Source: Paragonimus westermani (lineage: Eukaryota > Platyhelminthes > Trematoda > Plagiorchiida > Troglotrematidae). From it: a stretch of DNA of 64,000 nucleotides. A program made the position numbers and the translations under genes. Location: the NCBI GenBank assembly GCA_008508345.1, contig QNGE01003254.1, forward strand, positions 16,705 to 80,704. Direction: 5' to 3'. This document shows, one piece after another, positions 51,101 to 62,360 of this stretch; position 1 is the first letter of the stretch, and every line of letters starts with the position of its first letter. The notes beneath the pieces are model-generated. The model saw only the letters and a list, made by a program, of their open reading frames with translations, did not search any database and was not told where the DNA came from.

Positions 51101-51785
51101 CAAACATGCTTTGTACATTACTGGGACTGTGACACTCAAGCTAATCTTTTAGTGATGTACAATTCATACCAATCAAAATCCCATACTATTTACCAGTAAC
51201 GCCCGTTGGTCATCATTCGTGTCGTGTTACACTTCAGGCATTGTTAACACACATTCCAATATTTTCCAATGCTTAGGACAGCCGTGCTAGTAAACAGATT
51301 GATTGATTGATTTTCTGTTTCAAACAGAAATGTTTGTTGCATGTTCATGAGCGTTACCACTGATTCATGTTTTAATACTCATGTTATTAATTTGCTACTC
51401 GCCGTTTGCTTTTTCATTTGAACCATCTTCACCGTTAATATACATTTTCTTGGTGACTGCAAGGCTTCAGTTAATGAAAGAATAAGTACTGAGTGACGTT
51501 TGCTAATTTTCGACACCAAGGGAGACGGCGTGATCATACTGATTTTAACCAGATCGAAAGACTATTTAGTGCCAGCAATAAAATGCGGTAATCGTACACG
51601 ATTATTTGGCAACTACAAATCGCCTGTTAAATGATTCATTTTTTGGGGGCCGGATAATATTTATATTAAAGTTCTCGTGCTATATCTCAGTGAGCCTGTT
51701 GGTTGCAATCCAGTTGGCTAACTACCGCAGTCATTCGTTCTATTGAGTAGTGGAGAAGACGGTCAGCGTGAAACTAGGCACCACT
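51101..51785. other. No recognisable gene
   Basis: A GATTGATTGATT short repeat lies near 51299-51310. Otherwise nothing is seen before the Penelope fragment. Confidence 0.55.
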
Positions 51786-51789
51786 CGAC

Positions 51790-52260
51790 GTTGACTTTTT
51801 GCTGTCCAATTAGATAGATTTTCCAAACAATCGTCCTATGAAGATGTCAAGTAGTAGTGGGTTTAGGGATGAGGCCATTGCGACTCCGTCCTTTTGAAGA
51901 TGTTCCCTTATATCCTGTGTACACGCTAGCAGAAAATTTTCAAAGTATTCGTTAACACTTCAAGTTGCAATTCACTTAAAAGTAGGTAAACAAGGTTTGC
52001 AGACAATGGGCAAACGTCTAATTATTGTAAATTTTTACCTGAAATTGTTTGATCTTTCCTAGTTTCACTCGACTGGAACATATTCTCGAGACTGTGTGTA
52101 GGTAACATTCAGCGAACTACTTCGAAGATTTCGGCTAGCCATTATGCCAGTTTGTGATGTGTTATACGCGCCATGTCTAAAATCTAGCGTAGGGGAGCAT
52201 CACTTGTATGGCCTTTTCAATAAAAAATAGAGGCATGACGTAATCAAGCCCGTTGGTCGC
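51790..52260 (-). mobile_element. Penelope-like RT fragment
   Basis: On the minus strand, FLLACTQDIREHLQ leads into DGVAMASSLNPLLLDIF, the Penelope RT palm motif B (family form DGVAMGSPLGPLLANIF, so the Gly and the second Pro region are altered). Upstream, WLAEIFEVVR resembles the segment between the fingers and palm. The YxDD motif that should follow motif B was not found downstream, and several stops and shifts interrupt the rest. This is an old fragment, more diverged than the 44-kb element. Confidence 0.65.
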
Positions 52261-52264
52261 ATCG

Positions 52265-53030
52265 TTCGGAAACAGACGCATCAATCTATTACTCGTTTAA
52301 TAGTTCACAAAGACTTACAGAATTAGACCTTTTGCATGAGAATTTCATCTTTATGGCTTCGGATTGCATACATAATATTCGGAACACATATATATTATTT
52401 ACTCTAGGTAGATACTCGTATTTGTATAACCATACTCCCTCGCATGTTTAACTGGTCTGGTACTTTCGTCCTTCTATGAGTCTTCGAGAATCACTAGTTC
52501 ACAAGGCTCCAAGGTAAGGTATTTATGGAAACCATAGTCGGGATAACGGCGTGAAACAATTTGGCTAGCCGAACTTGTTTTTGAATTGAACTTCCAAATC
52601 AAGCTGACTAGTACGCTGCTCTGGGGATCAAACTACCGGAGCGATGCTTTATATTTCTGGAAGTTCATCGGGGAGGCTCGCAGAAGAAAAAAGACGAAAA
52701 TACCTTTAAGAGTTTGACGGGAAAGCCTTTATTTCAGAACTATGATTCAAGGTATTATTTAGCCTTCTGGCCCTATTTTCCGCCTTTTGCGTCTAATGAG
52801 TTGATTGCTGTAGCAAGAACCAGGAATTTGTTGACTATTATTGATTTATAATCATTGCGTTGCGTTCTTATCGACCGCAATTTGGTGGGTCCTGCTTCAG
52901 CCAAATTTTTGTTTGTCGGTTAGAGTTGGGAAAGTTAGTTTAATATCAATTGAATGGCGATAGCAGTTAATCGCAGCCTTCGTGTTAGAGTGGGTATTTT
53001 GGTGAGCTTAATTTGAAAGTAAGAATAGAC
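52265..53030. other. No recognisable gene
   Basis: Nothing identified on either strand. Confidence 0.55.
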
Positions 53031-53034
53031 TTCG

Positions 53035-53155
53035 ATTTCCCTCATATCAGAACCCACAAGTCATATATTTCTCACATTGGGCTGGAATTTACACTACGGC
53101 CTTAATGTTTGGAAGGCTAGCGTTTTAACCACAACGCCAATAACCTCATAATTGG
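53035..53155 (-). repeat. Possible tRNA-like SINE head
   Basis: The minus strand reads GGTTATTGGCGTTGTGGTTA, AAACGCTAGCC, and about 70 bp later GTGGGTTCTGATA. This gives an A-box-like block followed by a B-box-like block at a longer than normal distance. It is a single copy in the window, so family status is unproven. Confidence 0.35.
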
Positions 53156-53782
53156 TGTGACCAAACGATCGTGTCAGAATACCCTAACACAATTCTGTGA
53201 ACAGTTTTCAGCCTGCTGGATTAATTAGTTGGTTTTATAGACCCATACAAAAAGAGTCCATTTGAATCTCCCCATCAGTAGTAAAATTACTTTCTAGAAG
53301 TACGGCCAAACTTATCAGTTAAACCGAAAGTCCGATTTCTTCTTGTTGCTGTCAGTTTCGACATATAACAAAACGGTTAACCACAAAAATGCTAATGAAC
53401 ACACAATGTTGGATTTAACTATGCATAAGTTTCTCATCGAGTATGTCCACAGAGGTTAGCATTTGCCAAGTTATGGAGGATAATTTTTGCGTCGGAAATG
53501 ACTATAATACTTTCGCCCTACTGACAGGAAAGTCACTGAATATTTTATTCTTCTAGAATAATCGAATGTTTTTTTGAGGTTATTTGTGATCTGATAATTG
53601 CTGTTCACGTTGGGACAACTTCAAGTAAGCGCTGATCAAACTGTTCTTACGCATGGCGTATCCATCATGAAATCAACAGAGATGCAATTGCACAAGGTGG
53701 GAGAGGAGCTGTAAGGAAGACAATCACCACATGTTAAAAATAGAATGTGAAGGTTCGGATCTTTGATAGCATATGTAGGAAA

Positions 53783-53880
53783 TTCAAGTATAAGGTGAAG
53801 GGCTGAGGCGTTCGTCTAGTAATAGGAATGTTGCTCGACGTGTGGTTGAAGCCCAATGGTGTGTGCAGTAATCAGCTCCA
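53783..53880 (+). repeat. tRNA-derived SINE-like copy, family B (partial)
   Basis: GAGGCGTTCGTCTAGTAATA, CGACGTGTGGTTGAAGCCC and AATGGTGTGTGCAGTAATC match, in order, the A-like box, B-box (GTGGGTTCGAGTCTG) and following GTGTGTAGTGCTTATG of the 29.8-kb copy. Confidence 0.5.
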
Positions 53881-53939
53881 GTTGTCGCTGTGCGGTAAAT
53901 GGTGGTGGGACATTACTTTAAACCGCAATTACTTTGCAG

Positions 53940-54036
53940 GAGTTATCTCCGATAGCATGCCAGTTATTGAGCTGTGAACGTAGGATCGTTTACGTAGCTG
54001 ACAACCTACGACAGCCCCACTTCACTGGGGTTGTTG
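53940..54036 (+). CDS. Candidate short internal exon, unknown
   Basis: An acceptor-like CAATTACTTTGCAG ends at 53939 and a donor-like GTATGC begins at 54037. Between them one frame is open (LSPIACQLLSCERRIVYV, then DNLRQPHFTGVV). The frame also stays open beyond the donor to 54281, so the exon end is uncertain. No domain is recognised. It lies 60 bp right of a family B SINE copy. A chance pairing of splice-like sites is quite possible. Confidence 0.25.
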
Positions 54037-54039
54037 GTA

Positions 54040-55685
54040 TGCCCTGGTGGCGCTTTACCTTCAGCCATCAGAACGACATGGTCGTCGGTTTAAAAGTGTG
54101 GCGAAAAATGATAACTTCATTGTTTGTGTATTTCCCTATGCACTTCTTTCCATTAACTGTTGCATGGACATCAGGACAGCAGTCAGTACTTGATAAGGTG
54201 CAACGAAATTCGCCGAGAAGTAATATACTACACACTCTGCTGTTTGGGACTTCTGTTTTAAAATGTTTAATTCTGCCTTGAGATGAATACTAATCAGTGC
54301 CCATGGGTTGTTCAACTGGCTATTATGAACCAACAGAAATACACCACTATAAACCAATCGGCTTGCTAGATAAGGTTGAATGAGTGTCAGTTACGGTGAT
54401 TAACTACATTGAATAAAACAAATGAACCAGACTAAGTATTTTTGCTCCAGAATACATGTTGAAGAATTCAGTGATGACCATTCCAGAGCACTGTTCACAA
54501 GACAATGTGGTGTGAGAGAGATATTTTGACGTACGATTCATGAAAGAATGTAGGCTGAGATACGTAACAACTGCGCGAGACAATGTAAGCATTGCGACAT
54601 TTATGGAAAGTTATCCCTTGCTGCTGAATAATTCCACCGAAGCATTCAAAGTAGTGACATTCGTCAAGACTTCCATGTTCAAAATTAATATCTGTGAGCG
54701 GAAATCCTGGGAAATATTAGGGCAGCCGTTGAGTAGCCGAATCCTATATAATAGCAACTACAGGAGGACATACCGACGTGCACATGGTTTACACTCAGTT
54801 AGCATGGGTGGACGCAATCCGACCTTCATTATCAGTTTGCACTGATTACAACGCGAAACAGCAGAAACGCTAAATATATCGTTATGCGATGGTCTCTGAA
54901 GCCGTTGTGGTCATAGTCAATACAACCCGGTCTTGTAGAAGAAGTGAAGGTAATCTCGATAGATTGATGAAGGATAGCATAACGTTACAAGCAAGGTCGC
55001 CCTACTCAGGAGTTGGAACGTAGAGCAAAACAACTTGCTCGTAACGTTTTGTTATTCAGTCCTCCTATTAATGACAATGCCCAAACTGTTTGAAAATAAC
55101 CTTGGTTAGTAAAGCGAAGAATCGCTATCCGAAAACTCGTTCAGACCATCTGTATTTTGCAAGCCTGAAGCTGGACCAAGTCGGTTACGAATTCATGGTT
55201 TAAGAGTATTCACTACGATCTATCACAATAGATCGGCGAGTTCCAAAATTTTATGCTTGGCAATACATAACATTTCTTATGCAAATATTAGCCGGCCCAT
55301 GACTTTTTTTCAACGGATGGATGTATACGTAACTGTTGTTCTTAGGCAAGAGTGGTTTTAAATTCATCAGAAACATAACAGTGCAAGCCAACAAAAACAT
55401 TTTGAACTGTGATTTTGTGGAAAGCAGTCATGCGTGTAAGTGAGTAACCTACAAAAAACGGTAAACTGTAATGTGTAGTAGGGGAATTTGATGGTTCATA
55501 TAGATTGAACAAAATCCAAAACTGGTTGCAGCTGTCGCGTTCCCATAGACCTTCTAGAAGAAGCACTAGACTTGAGTGTTGCTCTTGTTAGAGCTCTTCA
55601 ATAGTGTATATTCTTACGACGGTTTCCTGTGATTTCCACTCACACACAAGTCCCAGGCAAAAAGTTATCGATTGCAGTTAACAGG
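54040..55685. other. No recognisable gene
   Basis: The open plus frames to 54281 and at 54540-54845 (about 100 codons) lack recognised motifs. Nothing else is seen. Confidence 0.5.
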
Positions 55686-55689
55686 ACAG

Positions 55690-55917
55690 TTATCATGTTT
55701 ACACTCCAGATGATCGAGCAATCAGAACTTTGGGGTGGCCTGTCCATTTTCGAATACTAGCTGAAGTATTACTTGAGTATTGTCGGAAACATGAGTAAAA
55801 TAATTCTTTTCGAAAGCGACTGACTAAAATACCAATGGGAATGCTAACACTCTGATCAATTGTGGGTGATGATCAAGTTGTGCAAGAACCAACATCCCCC
55901 ACTACATATCGGTAACC
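55690..55917 (+). repeat. SINE-like copy, family A
   Basis: The centre and 3' part align best: AATTCTTTTCGAAAGCGACT, CAATGGGAATGC, GATCAATTGTGGGTGATGAT and CATCCCCCACTACATATC against the matching blocks of the 10.2-kb copy. The 5' part near 55690-55760 is diverged. Confidence 0.55.
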
Positions 55918-56074
55918 AACTCATCGCTCAACAAGTTAATGATTTTCAAGATGACAACTTGGAGAAAAGTGTTAGTCGAAGGTGATCGATTGTAGTTAAC
56001 GGGACAAGCTTTGAGCCGCCTCTCGAGGTTATCAGACAATCATAAGCGAATGTGGCTGAGCGTTCACATGGAAT

Positions 56075-56305
56075 GATTCGATCTTGCCTGATGTGCGATC
56101 GATTGTACACCAGTCAACACGGTTGCTTCATGGAAACATGGTCGGTGTTCCAGTTCCGGTCGTGACTGGGATATGTATCCGTCGGAGAGCTGTGACAAGA
56201 GCGACATTCGAATTTAGTGCTAAATTCGAGAAGGGGTCGACGGGAACGTTTATGAATTGCGGCAGCTGTGGTCAATTGTGGCTGGTGTACAATTCATGTA
56301 GGAAT
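56075..56305 (+). repeat. SINE-like copy, family A
   Basis: CAGTCAACACGGTTGCTTCA gives the head and GGTGTTCCAGTTCCGG the B-box region, followed by AAGAGCGACATTCGAATTTA, GTGCTAAATTCGAGAAGGG and GGCAGCTGTGGTCAATTGTG. It lies about 160 bp after another copy, as also happens at 37.1-37.6 kb. Confidence 0.6.
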
Positions 56306-57675
56306 CGCACCATCTTGTTCACAGTGGTAATTACTTGAGAAATCATTCTTCGGGTTTCTCCCACACCATATCCGTGGTGGTTTCCTAATGTATTTCACTG
56401 TTCAATATCCAACGTTGGGGCTGATCTGGAGCCAGTACTGGACTGAGTAAGGTAAGAAATATCAGAGCGTGCATGCACTAACACGTGTCTCGTCTACCTG
56501 TTATGAGTGAACCCCACTGACTATGGAAACAAACAGCCCCTTATACAGAACCATTGAAAGTAATATATGGGGACTTTTCGGCTTTCTAGCGCGTAAGGGC
56601 CGCTTTATTTGGTGAGATGAAAACCGATGTATGAGAACCAACTTCTTTTGTAAATGGTATGTACCACCACACAGTGAGCCCTCATAATCAGAGTAGACAG
56701 GAATCCCACTTTGTTTTGTGTTTACATGCTAATGCCGCGTTATTCTTTGATAGATCTCATAAGTTTTTTGTTTACATGTGTGTCGCTTGGCTTACTCTTC
56801 ACATGCATCTTGGAATCATTTGGGTTTTCACAATTGTTTTTGAATCTCCGTTTACTAAGTGCCACGTAATGTGGCGTTCAGACTGTGATCCCCATGGCGC
56901 GGACAAATTTTTGTAGTGGAGAACGATAGAAAACCGCTGGGTGGCTTCAAAAACGGCGTACCGGCTGTGTTGACATTCTGAATCGCCGCGAGCAATCGCG
57001 AGGCTCATTTGTTATGTTTTATTCACTCTCTATCGAGTAAAGCGTATCATCCGGTAAATTTCAGTTTGACTTTGTCGTGGTGATCGTGGTAACACAGAAT
57101 TCGGCTGTACATGTTACACGTTGTTATAGGTTGACAGAAAATTTTTATGCGATAATGCGCATCGGTACAAATGGAGCACAACACATAAGGTTTGCGTGCT
57201 CTCGTTGGTTAACTAAACTCAACCCAAAATGTCATCAGCACGTGATGGAATCTTTTATAAGGGCAACAAATACACTTCATTAAGCTGAACTGGGTAAGAT
57301 GTCCAGTAAGATATCGAAACCTCAACTGACAATCTCAGCTCCAAACAGATACCAGGTGCATCGAGGCAAGTTTACAATGGAGGACTATACTCCATGGCGT
57401 ACTCATACCCGGAGCACTTTAGTAGACGATCAAATCAAGTGTAAACAAAACCATCTCTACGAGTTGAGGCTGACTTGAAAACTTCTCTCACTAAATTGGG
57501 AAACGTCAAAAATGGGGTGATAATATCATAGTCTTAGTCATTAGCTAGATCTGTAAAGGCCTAGTAATGCGATCCAAACAGGGTGGCTCAGTCCTCACTG
57601 TTGAATTGTCCCTCATCTGGTCGAAAGACAGCGCTTGCAGTTTTACCCATACAAACATCCGCCTGTCAAGCCTCT
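56306..57675. other. No recognisable gene
   Basis: The frame 56659-56916 and others are short and unremarkable. Nothing identified. Confidence 0.55.
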
Positions 57676-57678
57676 AGG

Positions 57679-57846
57679 TCACAGACTGACATCACGCGCT
57701 TCATCGGCTAGCTCACGATCAAAAAAGTCCGGTTCAGCCTTGTGCACAGTGTTCACTAAACGTTTCTCGTCTTCACTCATTCGATGGGCAGCGAGCTCTT
57801 TCCTACCAGCATCACGGTTACCAAGGCCGTATGCACATACACGCAT
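57679..57846 (-). CDS. Small open frame or terminal exon, unknown
   Basis: From ATG at 57846 to TGA at 57681-57679 the minus strand encodes 55 residues. They are markedly charged: RDAGRKELAAHRMSEDEKR, then LVNTVHKAEPDFFDRELADE and a short end ARDVSL. Such a balanced Glu/Asp/Lys/Arg pattern is uncommon in chance translations of this AT-rich region, and the local base composition is richer in G and C than the flanks. An acceptor-like GATGCTGGTAG (ending at about 57809) could make the downstream part a terminal exon. No protein family is recognised. The 95-codon plus frame overlapping it is likely its shadow. Confidence 0.35.
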   Translation of the reverse strand: MRVCAYGLGNRDAGRKELAAHRMSEDEKRLVNTVHKAEPDFFDRELADEARDVSL

Positions 57847-57849
57847 GAA

Positions 57850-58775
57850 CGCGCAGATTCAATTGTTGATCCTCATGCGTTTCAACCGGCACACATGTGT
57901 TGCCCACACAAGAATGAACTAGGTGCGCAGATGTCACCCAACACAAATTCGAACGCCGCATCTTAGGCGGTGAGCAATTCAATAACGCGACAAGTCAACG
58001 AACACGAGAAAGTTAGCTACACCGCAGCTCTAAAGCTCCACAGCGCATCTGTGTGATTCCGCCTCAGTCTGGTTATTGTCATCCATACCTTAACTATCCT
58101 ACTACCACTGCACGTCAATCTCCGTTGTTCCTGTGTTTGCAATCATTCCCACGATTACATCTGCCCTGTTTGTATTTCTCAAACTTCATATTTGTGCTTT
58201 TTGTTATAAGCAGTTACTGTTAGACGGCTGTTGTTTACATATCGTCCAAACATTCCATTTTTAACAGGTTCACTAGGAGGTACGGAGGCGGTTATTGTAC
58301 AGTTGTGCATAGTCACTCATTCACAGGATCAGTGGGCCAATAGAAAATAAGTCACCTAGAAAATTACATTTATTATTTCAACAAATAAGGGGAAAATTGG
58401 GAAGCTTCTATTCCACAAGTAGTTCTGATCGACGCCCATAACTCCGGTGGTTTTGAAAACCACGTACTGTAGTTGGTTGTATCACCGAAGCTTCCATTTT
58501 GTCTACCGAAGCCTTAGGAATTTTCCCACTCATCACGTGTTCCAAGACGTCTGGGGAGACTACAAGTGAACTATATTGAACGACTGATTTAGTTACAGTA
58601 GTCCCCAACTATGATTGTAGAATACTCAGGTAGGGGTCAAGATGTATCTACTTGGTAATCCTGAAGACGTTGATGTCTTTCCATCCAAGAAGCCTGATGA
58701 TGAACGGTCTATTGGCTCTGCCTGCTTATATACATCACTATATCTTCCAGCTTAACAAGTTTGGTCATGTAGGAT
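57850..58775. other. No recognisable gene
   Basis: Nothing identified. A minus frame at 58408-58608 (66 codons) has no recognised family. A CCTGATGATGAAC string near 58692 resembles the Penelope 3' box but stands alone. Confidence 0.5.
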
Positions 58776-58780
58776 TATGA

Positions 58781-58944
58781 CTTACATCAGCTGATCATTT
58801 TTTAATCGAGCTTGAATTCAACCTGAAGTTGAGCGACCGCCTGCGGAACCGGCTTCCAACCGACATCTCGGATATTCAGCTGCTCACCCTGTTTGTTTTC
58901 GAGATGCTGAGCATCGCCAACAGTGACAAAACTGTGATGTTATG
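58781..58944 (+). mobile_element. RTE-like LINE fragment, end of endonuclease domain
   Basis: An open plus frame of 54 codons begins TSADHFLIELEFNLKL, where (S)ADH matches the final SDH motif of the APE-type endonuclease of RTE-like LINEs. It continues DISDIQLLTLFVFEMLSIAN, fitting the linker that precedes the RT (family pattern of a Phe-Val-Glu-Leu run followed by NRF). The stop is at 58942-58944. The DNA is also open on the other strand. The fragment might be related to the RTE-like copy at the left end of the window, but the parts do not overlap, so this cannot be tested here. Confidence 0.5.
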
Positions 58945-59009
58945 AGCGATTCGTGGGCTGTACATAGCATTTAGAAAGATGCGTGAAAATATCCGGTTTA
59001 GACATTAGG

Positions 59010-59800
59010 AGAAACCTGTAGCGAACAAGCTTGTTTTCGGTGATTGATCATCAGGCTAATTACAACATATTTATATGAATTAATCATGTGTGAGAAAAGG
59101 TACAGTAAGGGATCGAACGGTTCATTATCAGTTTCAGAAGGATCAGGTTAATTGTACAAATTATTGATGACTTTTAAGACAGTGGTCATGATTACGTAAT
59201 CTGTTCGGTCCGGACGTGAACACCAGGCCATGGAAGATTCAGTGTTTTTACGAAACGTTTTTGAATACATAGTGGAGGGAAGAGTAAACGGATGGTTATG
59301 GCTTCCGCGACTGCCAGTAAGCGCTCTTTGACGTTTTGATTGCAAACATGGTGCGCGACAGATAAGATGAAATGAGTCATTGAGATCGATTGAGTGACTG
59401 GACTCCATGAGGTGTGCAGCGATAGAAGACGAGCAAGATTTTGACAAGCCCCGCGTTAGCCACACTGGATGATGCTCCCGAATGCGTTCGGATAGTCACC
59501 GTGTCGTGCGGCCTACATAGCTCGTTCCACAGGAACAAACTGAATGATATACACAGTAAGAGGCAGCATGAACAGGCAATAAATCTTTCAACTGAGGACG
59601 CAAAATCGGTGTGAAACTAAACTGGACTCGCAGTTTTGCAGCAAAATAGGTCTTGCTTAGGGCTATGCTAAGTTTGTTGCTTATATTCTTGGAGGCATTA
59701 TCGCCTCTGTCAAACGTTTGTTGGTCATCATTTATCCGCCATAGACGGAGGATATCTTCATGGGAGAATGATCTAGAAACGCCTAAGGCAGAAAACATTA
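59010..59800 (-). mobile_element. Penelope-like element, 3' half with GIY-YIG endonuclease
   Basis: Minus strand: NKLSIALSKTYFAAKLRVQF and TPILRPQLKDLLPV form the linker after the RT. CVYHSVCSCGTSYVGRTTR carries the GIY-YIG signature. After one in-frame stop (TGA where the relatives have an Arg codon, near 59496) it continues LSERIREHHPVWLTRG and SSIAAHLMESSHSIDLNDSF. A frameshift near 59350-59390 leads to VKERLLAVAEAITIRLLF and LNLPWPG. The 3' end at about 59018-59054 has CTGATGA and GAAAACAAGCTTGTTCGC. The RT itself is absent, so this is a 5'-truncated copy. It is the least damaged endonuclease of the window's Penelope copies. Confidence 0.85.
59018..59040 (-). repeat. Penelope 3'-terminal motif
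   Basis: GTAGCGAACAAGCTTGTTTT followed by CGG on the plus strand recurs with one change at 45888-45910. Diverged forms sit at the outer ends of both arms of the 44-46 kb inverted repeat. It marks the 3' boundary of this Penelope family. Confidence 0.55.
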
Positions 59801-62179
59801 GATATGCCTATATGTTGTGCTGTTCCGACAAACAAACGGCAAAAAAATACTTCTTTTCAGAAGAGCACGTCGATGGTCCTACTCAGAAGTTTTCTCCACA
59901 GTATGCAGTTACACTGTAACTAGTTGTTTTTGATCTATAAAATTACAGCTGCCTTATTGGGAACTTCAAGAGACCGGTACCCAAGTGAATCATGTGGCTC
60001 GTAATGTAGCTTAACCTTACAAAGCTGACATTATCACACACATTGTTAATCCTGGGGATTCTTACACGAAATTCGTCTGTCATTCCACAAAGGACGATTA
60101 AAAGATCCTCTCCGTAGCAGAACAAACTAACTTTTGAGAATGCCACGTAGATCTCCAAGGCTTGTAACCGTACCGTTCAGAGGTAGAAGCTACCTTAGAT
60201 CTACAACGTCGGAGCATGCTTCATAGATCTAGTTTTCCTGATAATCCTAATAGCACGTTAACAAACATCAACCGAAATGCACACTTACTGAGATGTATGT
60301 ATATTTCTGTCAACCTTTTGTTAATAGGTGCACGGTCCTGTGAAAATTCGACCACTGTATCAATTCACTGTGATCCAGTGGTCAGTATCATTAGGTGGAA
60401 CGCCAGCAGTCTATCTGAAACTGTAATTTTCCATACAACGGGGTGGTATATTTTTAACATTTATGAAATGTAAACAGAAGTCCATCAAGACTTTTACCGT
60501 TATAACACTGTTGAAACCGAATTTGTCCGCTTCCGGCAATGTAAGTAATTATCGCACAATCAGACTAAAGTGAACGTTGATTAATTACTGGATCACCTGG
60601 GGAGTTGGTGGAGTAAAAAGGGCAAACAGAAAAAGTTCATTTCAGCTAATGGATATCGAATAACGCAAAGTTTGAGTTCGTCCAGCCAGTGGCCTGAAGG
60701 CAGAAGCTAGTGAGTATTAGTAAACCGTTCTTGCAGGTGTTGACAGTGGACAAAGTCCCCAGTGACATTAGTGTAGGTATATACCCCTAAGACTTCGTTT
60801 GGCTAGGACATCTGTCTTGATATCCACCTGACCTGATAAGATGCTGATTCGCGATGGAGAATTCAGTTGCAAAGCTGGAGGCCTGTCCTCACAAGCACTT
60901 AGGTTAGAACGACTTCAATTGAGTGGCAGATTGATTGATTTAATATTGGAGTATTTTTAAGGTTGAAGCAAATAGGTGGGCATTAACACATTTGAGAGTT
61001 ATGTTGGTCACTTTTGATAAACATGCTGTAATCCTCAGATTATTGGGTATAGCAAGGTCTTTTGCGACAAATGTGCTTGAAAAGAGTTTACTGCAAGATT
61101 TTCAGTGGTTTTCAGTATAAAAAAGCAACATGACCTACATCTCATGCGTTCGAATTAAGAGATGTCTGGTGTGCAGTGATCGAATATGCGTTGAAGGTGT
61201 GTATGAAAGACGGCCGCTAATCACACAAAAAGTATTCTTCACAACCTATGAAAATTCCCAAATTTTTTGATGAAGTTGTCTTCTCGATTGAACTGGATAC
61301 GGTGTGCTCCTGACAAATTTGTTGATATATGGATGTGCCTTACCGTGTAGCTGTTTAGTTTTCAGGCTTCCCTGATAGTAACCAAGATTATCACAGACTA
61401 TGTAGCCAAAAACCGTTTTATTCGCTGTTCATCATATCATCACACAACGCTTAAAGTGTATTCAGCAATGTAAAATCATTATAAAATTGTTTGAGATCTT
61501 CGATGATGATAATGATAATCTTTGCGTTATTCCAGTGAGAATAAGATCTTCGTTTTTTATTCGTGTTGATCACCGGCGCGGCTGCTTAACGTACATTTCG
61601 GGTTTAAAATTTACGTAGAGTTTGCCACAGCTGAGGCACACCAAACTTTTGGTAACAAGTACTACACAGTAGTAATCGGAAGTGTGCCTAGCCGAAACCC
61701 AGAGATAGCTTTTAAGCAGTAGTAGAAACTCAACAAGTTAATTACCGAATTGTTATGTATTCAGCACCGTGCACAATGTAATTGGCCACGCAGTAAAAGA
61801 ACAATAGTTTTATTATGCTCACTTGTGAGTTACAATCACTTTACCCGCCGCAAATCAAATGAAAGTTCGGGTTACCGCAACAATGACGTTACTTCTTCTT
61901 CACCTGTTCAAAAGTTCTTATCTGTACCGGCTCGATTGCAGAACTCAGATCCGGGATGGACTCACAAACAGAACTTTCACTCTCGGAAGATTCGACGGAC
62001 GATGCAAGATAGGGCTTCAAAATCCTCATTCACTTAAGATCAGTAGCCGACGGACTAGAATCAAAAACAGAAAATGAGCATGCATAAGCGACGGACTGTG
62101 TATCGTTAAGTAATAGTTCGCAGTTACCAATAGTGGATAAAGCATGTCTAGTAACATCCTTTACAAAAAATATTTGCAG
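59800..62179. other. No recognisable gene
   Basis: No motif is seen. A Ser/Arg-rich plus frame at 61750-62037 looks like disordered protein but lacks a clear acceptor. A GATGATGATAATGATAATC short repeat lies near 61503. Confidence 0.5.
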
Positions 62180-62360
62180 TCTTCAAGACAACAGAAGGTT
62201 CCCGCCGCTCCTTGCAATGAACAGAAATAAAAGAATGAACACCACTTGTGTTGACAATGAAGAAATGTTTGGAACTACCGTTAACAATAACTGTTTTGTG
62301 ATGCTCAAAACCGGCAGAATTTGTAGAAATTACAACAGCAATGGATTGAAAGTCGGATGA
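62180..62360 (+). CDS. Candidate terminal exon, unknown; weak
   Basis: AAAAAATATTTGCAG ending at 62179 is a fair acceptor. The frame that follows is open for 59 codons to a TGA at 62358-62360 and is Asn- and Cys-containing (MNTTCVDNEEMFGTTVNNN). A frame offset by one also starts here but stops sooner. No family is recognised; an AATAAA lies some 490 bp downstream near 62847. Chance is a real possibility. Confidence 0.2.
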
